Source of the DNA: Treponema sp.
GTDB lineage: Bacteria; Spirochaetota; Spirochaetia; Treponematales; Treponemataceae
Assembly (NCBI GenBank): GCA_017617145.1
Contig: JAFZWX010000121.1
Location: 1-43,803, forward strand
DNA length: 43,803 bases
Direction: 5' to 3'
Part shown: one piece after another, positions 18,370 through 26,136 of the stretch
How positions within the stretch are numbered: position 1 is the stretch's first letter
How the letters are laid out: each line of letters opens with the position of its first letter
Translations under genes and position numbers: made by a program
The notes under the pieces: generated by a model
What the model saw: the letters and a program-made list of their open reading frames with translations, nothing else
Database searches by the model: none
Told to the model about the DNA's origin: nothing

Positions 18370-19107
18370 TCATTTTAGCAATTCTATTTCTTCTTCAGAC
18401 AATAACCGATATTCACCCAGATTAAGATTTTTATCCAGTTCTAATTCCCCCATACTCATTCGCTTAAGGTATGTAATTTTATTTCCCACGGCTGCAAACA
18501 TTCTTTTTACCTGATGGTATTTGCCTTCGTAAATTGTTAGCAGGGCAGAGGAGGCGCTTTGCCATTGCAGTGATGCCGGTTGGCAGGTAAAGCCTTCTTC
18601 GTTGTCTTCGGGGCCTACATCAATGCCATTTTCAAAGGCCTGTAAAATTTCTTTTTGATGTTCCGGTGTTTCTTCGTGTTCAAGCTCGCAGTAATAGGTT
18701 TTGCTTATATGTGTTTTTGGGGAAGTGATTCTGTGTGTGAGTTCGCCGTCTGTTGTAAAAAGCAAAAGCCCTTCTGTGTCCATGTCGAGTCTGCCAACAA
18801 GGTGCAGTTTTTCTATAAGATAAGGCGTTCGCAAACTGTCATCCAATAAATCAAACACAGTCTGATGGTCGCCTTCTTTTGTAGAAGAAACAACATGCTG
18901 AGGTTTGTTCATCATAATATAAAGGTTTGTGTGAAGGTCAATAGTTTCGCCATCAATCTGAATAAGGTCTTTTACAGCATCAACCTGAAAGCCCGGGTCA
19001 AATACCTGTTTGCCGTTTACAGTAACAACACACCTGTGCAGAATCTTTCTGATGTCTTTTCGTGAGCCAATTCCTTCATGTGCCAGAAGTTTGTCTATTC
19101 GTTCCAT
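18370..19107 (-). CDS. rsuA: 16S rRNA pseudouridine synthase, RsuA family
   Basis: Isomerises a uridine to pseudouridine in rRNA; by family, position 516 of 16S rRNA, although the RluB/RluE relatives cannot be fully excluded. The N-terminal S4 RNA-binding domain (RIDKLLAHEGIGSRKDIR, residues 3-20) is followed by the catalytic motif GRLDMDTEGLLL (Asp about 107) and the late motif GKYHQVKRMFAAVG. 245 residues is normal for the family. There is no ribosome site. An extended -10 (TGGTATAAT) ends 6 nt before the ATG, implying a leaderless transcript divergent from the zinc peptidase gene. Confidence 0.92.
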   Translation of the reverse strand: MERIDKLLAHEGIGSRKDIRKILHRCVVTVNGKQVFDPGFQVDAVKDLIQIDGETIDLHTNLYIMMNKPQHVVSSTKEGDHQTVFDLLDDSLRTPYLIEKLHLVGRLDMDTEGLLLFTTDGELTHRITSPKTHISKTYYCELEHEETPEHQKEILQAFENGIDVGPEDNEEGFTCQPASLQWQSASSALLTIYEGKYHQVKRMFAAVGNKITYLKRMSMGELELDKNLNLGEYRLLSEEEIELLK

Positions 19108-19113
19108 ATAATA

Positions 19114-19122
19114 ATTATACCA
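19114..19122 (-). promoter_or_regulatory. Extended -10 promoter of rsuA
   Basis: On the minus strand TGG-TATAAT lies 6 nt before the rsuA ATG; no convincing -35 is visible, as often with extended -10 promoters. Initiation would fall at the start codon. Confidence 0.6.
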
Positions 19123-19137
19123 TTCTCTTGGGGTTTG

Positions 19138-19146
19138 TGGTATAAT
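19138..19146 (+). promoter_or_regulatory. Extended -10 promoter toward the zinc peptidase
   Basis: TGG-TATAAT on the plus strand, divergent from the rsuA promoter. Initiation near 19153 would give a leader of about 145 nt that contains the 73-nt structured element. Confidence 0.55.
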
Positions 19147-19187
19147 ATTAAAAGATACAAAGTAAAATGGAGTAGTTTAAAAAATGG

Positions 19188-19260
19188 CTGACACGGAGTG
19201 AAAAATGTCTGAGGACAACTTCCTTCTGTTGGCTGAAGACATTTTCCACGGGAGTGTCAG
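19188..19260 (+). ncRNA. 73-nt structured element, copy A (leader RNA or palindromic repeat)
   Basis: Outer stem CTGACAC/GTGTCAG (7 bp); purine internal loop GGA/GGGA; second stem GTGAAAAATGTCT/AGACATTTTCCAC (12 of 13 pairs). The apex carries CAAC/GTTG around a pyrimidine loop TTCCTTCT. A copy of identical length at 31215-31287 shares 64 of 73 positions, including an unbroken 30-nt centre. Here it lies in the presumed leader of the zinc peptidase and is followed by ACATTTTTTC, so it could also act as an attenuator. The strand is assigned from that context. Confidence 0.6.
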
Positions 19261-19299
19261 ACATTTTTTCACATGTTCCAGTTTCAGGAGTTTTGATAT

Positions 19300-20034
19300 A
19301 TGTACCTAGGTGGCATTGACATTTATTATTTAATTCTTGTTTTACCTGCAGCTCTGCTCAGCCTGTTGGCCTCTGCACTGGTAAAATCACGCTATGCAAA
19401 ATTTGACAAAGTAATGGCCCAGCGTGGTGTAAGTGGTGCCCAGGCAGCCCAGATTCTTTTAAAAGCCAATGGCATTACCGACGTACGTATTGCCCACATA
19501 AGCGGTAAACTCACCGATAATTACAACCCAAAAACAAAAGTGCTTAGCCTTAGCGATTCCACCTTTGCAAGCCGTTCAATTGCCGCTGTAGGAGTTGCCG
19601 CCCATGAAACAGGACACGCTATTCAGCACAATACTGGTTACGGTCCGCTCATCTTCCGACGTATGCTTGTTCCGGTTGCAAACTTTGGTTCGCGCTTTGG
19701 ACCAACCCTTGCAATTTTGGGAATCATTTTAGGAGCCGCTGCCAGCCTTGAACAGTACCTTTGGATTTTTCAGCTTATTACAGATATCGGCCTTTTACTG
19801 TTTGGTGCATCGATGATTTTTTATATCATCACGCTGCCGGTAGAATTCAACGCATCGCGACGTGCACTCAAAATCTTAAAAGAAACAAACACCCTTGTTT
19901 CAAAAGAAGAAATCCGCGCCGCACGCAAAGTTTTGTCTGCCGCAGCACTAACTTATGTTGCAGCCGCGCTTACGGCAATAGGGTCATTCCTGCGACTGCT
20001 GCTCATAGCGAACAGCCGCCGCTCAAGAAGATAG
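19300..20034 (+). CDS. Membrane zinc metallopeptidase (YugP / Zn_peptidase_2 type)
   Basis: 244-residue integral membrane protease. A TM segment opens the protein (YYLILVLPAALLSLLASALV, about 8-27). The zinc motif is AAHETGHAIQH (HExxH, about residues 103-109). Two or three further hydrophobic segments follow, from about 130 to 185 and near the C-terminus. The preceding segment YNPKTKVLSLSDS is typical of the family. Substrates are unknown; membrane protein quality control is a guess. AGGAG at 19286-19290 sets ATG 19300. The stop is one base from the citrate synthase stop on the other strand. Confidence 0.88.
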   Translation: MYLGGIDIYYLILVLPAALLSLLASALVKSRYAKFDKVMAQRGVSGAQAAQILLKANGITDVRIAHISGKLTDNYNPKTKVLSLSDSTFASRSIAAVGVAAHETGHAIQHNTGYGPLIFRRMLVPVANFGSRFGPTLAILGIILGAAASLEQYLWIFQLITDIGLLLFGASMIFYIITLPVEFNASRRALKILKETNTLVSKEEIRAARKVLSAAALTYVAAALTAIGSFLRLLLIANSRRSRR

Positions 20035-20035
20035 C

Positions 20036-21406
20036 CTATTTCTTTCTTTCCAAAATCGGAACGTAGTCTCTTTCTTTTGAAACGTTCTTGTATGCAGGAC
20101 GGTAGATTCTTCCGCCGCTAACAATTTCCTCAATACGGTGAGCAGACCATCCGGCAATACGAGAGATTGCGAAAATTGGAGTAAACAGCTCGCGAGGAAT
20201 GTTGAGCATGCTGTAAACAAGACCTGAATACATATCGACATTGGCACAAATCTTTTTGTCGGAATTGTGAACTTCCTGAATAATTGCAGGTGAAAGCTTT
20301 TCAATGAGTTCGTAAAGTGCAAGCTCCTCTAAGCAGCCGTTGCCTTTTTCCTTTGCAAGTTTCTTGGCTTTTGCTTTAAGCAGAACTTCACGAGGATCGC
20401 TTATTGTATAAATTGCGTGGCCCATTCCGTAAATCAAACCAGAACCATCGCCTGCTTCTTTGTGAGCAATTTTAATAAGGTAGTTGCCTACTTCTTTTTC
20501 GCTGGTCCAGTCTTTTACATTGGCTTTAATTTCGTCCATCATTTCCATAACCTTGATGTTGGCTCCACCATGACGGCGTCCTTTAAGAGAACCAACAGCA
20601 GCGGCCATTGCAGAGTAGGTATCTGTATCGGCAGAAGAAACAACGTGAACTGTTAAAGAAGAGTTGTTACCACCACCATGCTCTGCGTGAAGAATAAGTG
20701 CAAGGTCCAAAGTTTCTGCTTCGAGTCTTGTGTATGATTTATCGGAACGAATAAGACGCAAAAAATTTTCGGCAGTAGAAAGCTCAGCCTTTGGATTATG
20801 AATGAACATACTCTTGTTATCATAATAGCGGCGCTTTGCCTGATAGCCGTAAGCAGCAAGAGTTGAAAAACGTGCAATAAGTTCAACACATTGTTTTACT
20901 ACATTTCCAACACTGCGGTTTTCAGGATCTTCATCATAAGAGTAACTTGCCAGAACTCCGCGGGCAATTTTATTCATAATATCGTTTGAAGGAGCCTTCA
21001 TAATCATGTCTTCGGTAAAGTGTTCTGGAAGGGCCCTGAACTCACCAAGATATTCCTTAAAGGTGTCAAGCTTTTCCTGAGTTGGCAACTCTCCAAACAA
21101 AAGAAGATATGCACACTGCTCGTATCCGAACTGTTTGTTTTTTTCGGCATCGGCAATTAAATCTTCTACATTGTAGCCCCGGTAAACAAGGCGGCCTGGA
21201 ATTGCAATTTTCTGTCCGTCTTTAATTTCGTAACCAACAACATCACCAATACGGGTGAGTCCAACAAGTACACCTGTGCCGTTAGCATTTCTTAATCCGC
21301 GTTTTACATCGTAAGTTTTGTAAAGTTCGGGATTGATGGGATCATTGTGCACAGCAAGCTTTTCGAGTCGTTTTAAGATAGCGGCGTCAGAAGTTTTTTT
21401 TGTCAT
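20036..21406 (-). CDS. gltA: Citrate synthase
   Basis: Condenses acetyl-CoA and oxaloacetate to citrate. 456 residues. The active-site regions are LHAEHGGGNN (His, about 239), RRHGGAN (His, about 277) and SDPRE (Asp, about 336); the SSADTDTYSAMAAAVGSLKG segment is typical. I start at ATG 21406, which has AGGAGGAC just upstream, not at the in-frame ATG 21454 inside the repeat-bearing leader. Many treponemes have an incomplete TCA cycle, so the enzyme may serve glutamate synthesis (inference). Control by the adjacent XRE-cupin protein is suggested by three phased repeats in the leader. 2-Methylcitrate synthase is a less likely alternative. Confidence 0.92.
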   Translation of the reverse strand: MTKKTSDAAILKRLEKLAVHNDPINPELYKTYDVKRGLRNANGTGVLVGLTRIGDVVGYEIKDGQKIAIPGRLVYRGYNVEDLIADAEKNKQFGYEQCAYLLLFGELPTQEKLDTFKEYLGEFRALPEHFTEDMIMKAPSNDIMNKIARGVLASYSYDEDPENRSVGNVVKQCVELIARFSTLAAYGYQAKRRYYDNKSMFIHNPKAELSTAENFLRLIRSDKSYTRLEAETLDLALILHAEHGGGNNSSLTVHVVSSADTDTYSAMAAAVGSLKGRRHGGANIKVMEMMDEIKANVKDWTSEKEVGNYLIKIAHKEAGDGSGLIYGMGHAIYTISDPREVLLKAKAKKLAKEKGNGCLEELALYELIEKLSPAIIQEVHNSDKKICANVDMYSGLVYSMLNIPRELFTPIFAISRIAGWSAHRIEEIVSGGRIYRPAYKNVSKERDYVPILERKK

Positions 21407-21428
21407 AATGGTCCTCCTGTGATATTTA

Positions 21429-21457
21429 TGCATAAAAAGTGCATAAATATGCATAAA
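21429..21457. promoter_or_regulatory. Three phased TGCATAAA repeats in the gltA leader
   Basis: TGCATAAA at 21429-21436, 21440-21447 and 21450-21457, starting 11 and 10 bp apart, i.e. on one face of the helix. On the gltA strand they read TTTATGCA and lie downstream of the predicted start (about 21471) and upstream of the ribosome site: the position expected of a roadblock operator. Confidence 0.6.
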
Positions 21458-21477
21458 ATCTTTATTAAAATTAAATA

Positions 21478-21506
21478 ATTATACAAATATTAAAGATTTG
21501 TTGCAA
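21478..21506 (-). promoter_or_regulatory. Promoter of gltA
   Basis: Minus strand: TTGCAA (21506-21501), 17-bp spacer, TATAAT (21483-21478). Initiation near 21471 leaves a leader of about 65 nt. Confidence 0.7.
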
Positions 21507-21511
21507 GAAGA

Positions 21512-22135
21512 TTATTTCTCAATAAATCTTTGTGCCGGAGACACTACCCAAATGGCAGTTAGTTCTGTGTCGCCTACATTTTCTACAAGGTGAGGGGCTG
21601 CAGAAGAATAAGAAACGCTGTCGCCTTCTTCAAGAATGTATTCGCGTGAACCGTAGGTGAGTCGTGCTTTTCCCTTTACAATAATTCCAAACTCGCGTCC
21701 AATGTGTCCGTAAGAGCCGCGGTGTGTATGCGAGCCGGCCGGGATTTTAAGCATATAAGATTCAAATGAGCTTTCCTTTGCAGAATCTGCAGGGCGGGCA
21801 AGCTCTTCGTAAATAATGTCGTCTTCGAACATAGAAGGACGCTCATCTGAACGGATAACTGTTACCGGGCGTTCCTTTCTGTATTCTTCAAAAAGAAATT
21901 CAAGATTTATATCCAGAACATCTGCAAGCGCCAGCAGTGTATCAATTGCAGGCGATACATGATTTCGTTCAATCTGCGAAACAAGACTTTCACTGACTCC
22001 TGCTTTTTGAGCAACTACCTTAAGAGTGTAGCCCTTGTGCTCGCGTACACTTCGAAGTTTTTCTCCAAAATGGTACGGAATTTTTTTATTCTGCTGTTCA
22101 TTTTTTTCATCATTTTTCTTTTGCGAAGGTGTCAT
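21512..22135 (-). CDS. XRE-family regulator with C-terminal cupin sensor domain
   Basis: 207-residue DNA-binding protein. After a charged, Gln/Lys-rich N-terminus comes a Cro/CI-type HTH (residues about 24-78: LRSVREHKGYTLKVVAQKAG, SESLVSQIERNHVSPAIDTL). A cupin barrel follows (about 120-200: HTHRGSYGHIGREFGIIVKG ... LEEGDSVSYSSAAPH). This HTH-cupin layout is common in repressors that sense small ligands of amino-acid, polyamine or central metabolism. ATG 22135 has AAGGAG upstream and overlaps the preceding gene by 26 bp, so the two share a transcript. gltA, just downstream, is a plausible target because of its phased leader repeats. Confidence 0.87.
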   Translation of the reverse strand: MTPSQKKNDEKNEQQNKKIPYHFGEKLRSVREHKGYTLKVVAQKAGVSESLVSQIERNHVSPAIDTLLALADVLDINLEFLFEEYRKERPVTVIRSDERPSMFEDDIIYEELARPADSAKESSFESYMLKIPAGSHTHRGSYGHIGREFGIIVKGKARLTYGSREYILEEGDSVSYSSAAPHLVENVGDTELTAIWVVSPAQRFIEK

Positions 22136-23186
22136 TGTTCTGCTTCTCCTTATTCTGCACGGTTACAAACTGAATAAAGTAATCTTCTAGAGTTTTATGC
22201 GGTCCGTTTAATTTAAGTCTTGTACGGGAACGTGCATTATCCCGTCGTATTGTATATTTTGCATAGAAGTCGCGGTAGTCCAAACCGGCATCTGATTTTA
22301 CATGTTCGCCTAAGAATTTTGAAACTTCATCACGACCAATTGCAGGAATACCCTTTTCTTTAAGTATTGTTCGCAGCGTATTAATCTGTTCATAAGAAAT
22401 GCCAAAAAGAAATTCCTCCATTGCCTGCGAAACTCCACTGTCGCCAAGCTTTTGTTTAATGAAAGCAATCCACTGGTCATCCATTTGCATTGAAATTTGC
22501 AAGAGCTCACTTGTTCCCATCATTGTTCCAAACGCTGGAGCTAAACGGCGGCGTGCCATCCAAACCGATTCCAATACCGGTGCAACCTGCGTACTTCCCT
22601 GATCGTTCCAGTGTTCCCAAAGCAAAAGAAGCGACAAAGCCCATTCACGGCGGAATTCCAATGGCTGTGTATTGTCGCTTATAAGGTTTAAATAAACATC
22701 CTCAATAAGAAGAGAATACATTGAAGAAATTGTTTCTGTATCAAAAGCTTTTGAATATTTTTTAAGTTCAGGAATATGATGTGTATATTTCGCAAAACTT
22801 GAAAAAGTGTGCATTTTTGCAACCAGAAGTCCTTTACCAAGCATAGCTTTTGATGGCAGTTGGAGTGTAGAGTCACCGGCATTCTGATGGTCAATAAGAG
22901 AGTCAATCAAAGAGGTTGGAGTTCTGGTTCCACCAATAAGTTCATGACGTTCCAGTAGAGACGGAAATTTTGCAACAGACTGAGCAAGCGACTCTAATGC
23001 TTCAAGACGATCATGATAACTTTTGGCCTTTTCCGGGTCAATCTGTTTAATCAGAGGCATGACTTCCTGAATGAGTTGCTTTTGTTGTGTTGTGAGCATC
23101 TCGGCCTTTTCATTTTGTACCGGGCTTGGCCCTTGCGAATCAAAAAAGGTACTGAGATCTACCTGCTCGAATTCATCCTGCTGCAT
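22110..23186 (-). CDS. Uncharacterised soluble protein co-transcribed with the XRE-cupin regulator
   Basis: 358 residues; I do not recognise the family. There is no signal peptide or TM segment; the sequence is rich in predicted helix. Features: an acidic N-terminus, a conserved-looking GGTRTPTSLIDSLID stretch (about 84-98), a Trp/Leu-rich helix (WALSLLLLWEHWND, about 180), and a basic C-terminal region (YTIRRDNARSRTRLKLNG) that might bind nucleic acid. A -10 box TATAAT (23205-23200) lies 13 nt before ATG 23186, leaving at most a 6-7 nt leader and no room for a ribosome site. The overlap with the regulator gene suggests related function. Confidence 0.7.
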   Translation of the reverse strand: MQQDEFEQVDLSTFFDSQGPSPVQNEKAEMLTTQQKQLIQEVMPLIKQIDPEKAKSYHDRLEALESLAQSVAKFPSLLERHELIGGTRTPTSLIDSLIDHQNAGDSTLQLPSKAMLGKGLLVAKMHTFSSFAKYTHHIPELKKYSKAFDTETISSMYSLLIEDVYLNLISDNTQPLEFRREWALSLLLLWEHWNDQGSTQVAPVLESVWMARRRLAPAFGTMMGTSELLQISMQMDDQWIAFIKQKLGDSGVSQAMEEFLFGISYEQINTLRTILKEKGIPAIGRDEVSKFLGEHVKSDAGLDYRDFYAKYTIRRDNARSRTRLKLNGPHKTLEDYFIQFVTVQNKEKQNNDTFAKEK

Positions 23187-23257
23187 AAGCGTGACTAATA
23201 TTATACCTCATTTTTGGAGTTTTTTAAATATAATATTTCGTTGTTATTGCTCAAGTT

Positions 23258-24184
23258 TTATTGTGTAAGTTCCTGTAAAATAGGGGCAGAAAGTTCCTGC
23301 TGTTTTTTAAGGTTATACTGGTAAGCATCCTTTTGTGCGTTATAAATATTTCCCTGCATAAAACGAATAATAGGATTGAATTCCAAAAGTGAAAATGTCC
23401 AGAAATCAAGTGTACAGATTGACCATACACTTACTGCAATTAAAGAACCGTTCAGCAAAAACGCATTAAGGGAATCTTTGTAATTAGCGGCATATAATTG
23501 TCCCAGACCTGGAATGAACGAAAGATATCCTGCAAGCTTTTGGTTTTTTGGTTTAAAAGAGTTGAGCTTTTGAAATTGTGAAATAATTATTTCTCTTTGT
23601 TGATCATTCCATCCTTGCGGGAACAGTTCCATTGCTTTTGAAAAAGTCTGTTCTGCGTATTCAAGTCTTCCGCTTATAATTGCATTTGAAATTGCTGCGC
23701 TATAGGCACATTGGCGTACAAGTTCACTAATTTGCGGAAGATTCATATATGAAAAAATATAAAGATTATCTGATAAAAATGCTTTTGAATTTTCAAAGGC
23801 TTTATAAAGATATTTAATATGAGTAATCCTAAGACTGTCTGCAAACTGTTCATTGCCTTCTGATTCTTCTGTTGTTTTTATTGAATTGATTGCATTCTGT
23901 ATTGTTTCTGCTGCAAGTTCCCACTGTTCCTTTTTTTCATAAAGCTCTGCAAGCGCACAAAATGCATTTGTAAGATTTTCTGATTGTCCGGGTGCATAGT
24001 TTTGCATAAAAATATATCTCTTGTATTCAACTTCGGCTTCTTCATAAGCACCGGCTGTATAAAGGGATTGCGCGTAGAAGAAAAGATTGTCGTATGGCCC
24101 TTCGCTCCCGGTGGCGGCATGCATCAAAAAAAATGAACTGAGAAAAACAAATTGTGCAAGAATGAACTTAATACTCTTTTTCAT
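23258..24184 (-). CDS. Exported repeat-and-membrane protein, paralogue 2 of the YidD operon
   Basis: 308 residues, function unknown. A signal peptide (KFILAQFVFLSSFFLMHAAT) is followed by TPR-like helices: LYTAGAYEEAEVEYKRYIF (about 47-65) and ALAELYEKKEQWELAAETI. The C-terminal third has FIPGLGQLYA and two hydrophobic segments, as in TM2/DUF5683-like membrane modules. It parallels the gene just upstream in order and motif (AESEYKRYLF; FLPGSGKWYTG), indicating tandem duplication. I start at ATG 24184 because it opens directly on the signal peptide; it overlaps the upstream gene by 17 bp, with CAGAG as a weak ribosome site. Confidence 0.72.
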   Translation of the reverse strand: MKKSIKFILAQFVFLSSFFLMHAATGSEGPYDNLFFYAQSLYTAGAYEEAEVEYKRYIFMQNYAPGQSENLTNAFCALAELYEKKEQWELAAETIQNAINSIKTTEESEGNEQFADSLRITHIKYLYKAFENSKAFLSDNLYIFSYMNLPQISELVRQCAYSAAISNAIISGRLEYAEQTFSKAMELFPQGWNDQQREIIISQFQKLNSFKPKNQKLAGYLSFIPGLGQLYAANYKDSLNAFLLNGSLIAVSVWSICTLDFWTFSLLEFNPIIRFMQGNIYNAQKDAYQYNLKKQQELSAPILQELTQ

Positions 24185-25046
24185 AGATTTTCTCTGTTTC
24201 TTCGCAAAGGATTCTGTATAAGGAATCATTATATCTTTTTGCACTTTGATACGAGCCATATAATTCTGCTATGTAAAGTACAAGACCGCAAGTTCCAAAT
24301 ACATAAGGCTGCCAGCTTTGCCATTTGGTCTGGATTCCTGTTACGACAGTTCCTGCTATAAAAGTTCCGATTGTAATAAAGGATGAAGCAAATGCACCAA
24401 AAGAACCTGTATACCATTTTCCACTGCCCGGAAGGAATGTAGAAAAGAACAAAGCAAGTCCCGGACTTTTTAATTTGTAAGACTGACATAATTCATTGAG
24501 TTTTTCATAATCGGCATTTATTTCGGAAAGTCCCGAGCATAATATTTTTAAACCGTTTATATCATTATCTAAAAGAAGGCTTGAAGCATCTATAAGATTT
24601 ACAAACTTTGGAGAAAACGCTTCTTTTTCCTGTTCAATTGAATTTGTAAAAGTCTGGAACTGTGATGCGCTTCTTGTCTTAAAAAGAAAATCGGCTTGAA
24701 CAAAATTTATTTTTTCTTTTACGGGGTTTTCAGCATTTGAATAAAAGTTTTTCTTAAGCCATTCAATTCCGCTCAGGTTGTTCTGTTTTTTATATATGTT
24801 AGTCAAGTCTAACAAAGTAGTTTGAAAGCTGTTGTCGTTTTTCTGATTCTGTGGAAATGAAAAAAGATATCGTTTATATTCACTTTCGGCTTGTGTTAAA
24901 AAGCCCTCGCTGTAAAGAGAATCTGCAAACGTTTTTAATATCTCCGGTTCATAAGGAGAAGGAACTCCCGTCGCTGAAGAATTGTTTTGCGCGTATAAAT
25001 TAAATATGAACAAAAAACTGCATACTGTTAAAAATCTTTTTTTCAT
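24168..25046 (-). CDS. Exported repeat-and-membrane protein, paralogue 1 of the YidD operon
   Basis: 292 residues, function unknown. The signal peptide is KRFLTVCSFLFIFNLYAQ. A TPR-like unit LYSEGFLTQAESEYKRYLF (about 42-60) follows, with further helices. Near residue 200 comes FFSTFLPGSGKWYTGSFG, then two TM segments (SFITIGTFIAGTVVTGI; YVFGTCGLVLYIAELYG) and a Tyr/Lys-rich tail. It is the homologue of the next gene. GGAG 8 nt before ATG 25046, 13 bp after the LolA-YidD gene, places it in the same operon. A scaffold or accessory role in envelope assembly is inferred only from context. Confidence 0.72.
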   Translation of the reverse strand: MKKRFLTVCSFLFIFNLYAQNNSSATGVPSPYEPEILKTFADSLYSEGFLTQAESEYKRYLFSFPQNQKNDNSFQTTLLDLTNIYKKQNNLSGIEWLKKNFYSNAENPVKEKINFVQADFLFKTRSASQFQTFTNSIEQEKEAFSPKFVNLIDASSLLLDNDINGLKILCSGLSEINADYEKLNELCQSYKLKSPGLALFFSTFLPGSGKWYTGSFGAFASSFITIGTFIAGTVVTGIQTKWQSWQPYVFGTCGLVLYIAELYGSYQSAKRYNDSLYRILCEETEKIYEKEY

Positions 25047-25059
25047 TACAAGCTCCAGA

Positions 25060-26136
25060 TTATTTTTTTTGTATTGCAGGAACGGGATCATAATGTTTGC
25101 CGTTGCTAAGAGTAGGGTATTGGTCTCTTTTATGCTCGGTAGAAGTACATCGCCTTAGTCGTTCCACTCCCTGGAAAAATCCAAACGCACCATTTTTTGA
25201 AATTGCATCCATCATAAATTGAGAACAGGTTGGATAAAACGGGCAGTTTGACATATCCTGCGCGGTAATAAATTTTTTATAAAATTTGTAAGAACCGTTT
25301 ATAAGCACAGAAGGAATTGAAACCGTGTAGGTCGCTTGAGCCGGCGTAACCGGTTTTGTGAATTGTTGTGCGACCGACAGATTTTTTGACACAGGAGTGT
25401 CCTGAACATATGTATTTTCATCTTTAAGTAAAAAAGTCAGTTCTTTATATTCATTATCCCATGGAATGCTAAAAGAAATATTTGAAAGTAAAAGCTCTGT
25501 TTTTATAAAAGGCTGCTCTTCATCATACGAAACAGAAACAATAGAAGTTGGATAAAAAAATCCGGATGAAGCTTCAAAGCCTGAAAGTGTTGTATCTGTA
25601 ACAAGCGTTGTAAGTTCTGCAAACATCTGAAGTCTGGTAAAGCGACCAAAGGAATCGGAGTAAACAAGAATTTTATCAAGAGGCTGATCTTCGGGTTTAT
25701 AACAATCCCATTGCGTAACAATTGCGTCGTTTTCAAAAACTCTGGTTGTTGGTGTAAAAAAGGAATCTGCAAGTCCGTAATCAGATTTAAACCAGTTTAA
25801 AAAGTCATTGCAGGTCTGTCTGAGAAAATCTTCGTTTCCTGAAATTTCATAAACAGTTTCGTTATCTAAAATAAAGGCTCCATCTTGATTTACAAACATT
25901 GTCTGTTTTACAGGAGAAGTTATTTGAAAAATAAACAGGTATGGATTTTTATTATAGATAATTGTTCCGCCAATAGAACTTGCTTCGGCCTGATTATTTT
26001 GTACTGCTTTTTCTGTACGTAAAAAATCGAGCTTCAAGGAAGAAATATTCCTCGAAGCTGCATTTAATCTTTCATAGATTAATGAGAAAAAAAGTAATGC
26101 AGTTACAACTGCAAAAAGATTTTTTTTATGGAACAT
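25060..26136 (-). CDS. LolA-like / YidD fusion protein
   Basis: 358 residues joining two envelope-biogenesis domains. After a signal peptide or anchor (VVTALLFFSLIYERLNA) come residues about 30-230 with a LolA/outer-membrane lipoprotein carrier pattern: KLDFLRTEK, GGTIIYNKNPYLFIFQITSP, and strands with DGAFILDNETVYEI. Residues 283-358 are a complete YidD domain: YKKFITAQD, CPFYPTCSQFMMDAI, GFFQGVERLRRC, HYDPVP. YidD normally is a separate ~80-residue protein aiding YidC-dependent insertion at the cytoplasmic face. Fusion behind an exported domain is unexpected. ATG 26136 overlaps the Cys-rich gene by 11 bp. The YidD call is firm, the LolA call moderate. Confidence 0.85.
   Translation of the reverse strand: MFHKKNLFAVVTALLFFSLIYERLNAASRNISSLKLDFLRTEKAVQNNQAEASSIGGTIIYNKNPYLFIFQITSPVKQTMFVNQDGAFILDNETVYEISGNEDFLRQTCNDFLNWFKSDYGLADSFFTPTTRVFENDAIVTQWDCYKPEDQPLDKILVYSDSFGRFTRLQMFAELTTLVTDTTLSGFEASSGFFYPTSIVSVSYDEEQPFIKTELLLSNISFSIPWDNEYKELTFLLKDENTYVQDTPVSKNLSVAQQFTKPVTPAQATYTVSIPSVLINGSYKFYKKFITAQDMSNCPFYPTCSQFMMDAISKNGAFGFFQGVERLRRCTSTEHKRDQYPTLSNGKHYDPVPAIQKK

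Noticed and set aside
19188..19260. The 73-nt element as SRP RNA, a known riboswitch, or an integron attC site
   Set aside because: It lacks the SRP GGAAGGAAGC-type loop and any riboswitch core I can recall. attC would need paired R/L boxes and a cassette context, and the neighbours are ordinary housekeeping genes.
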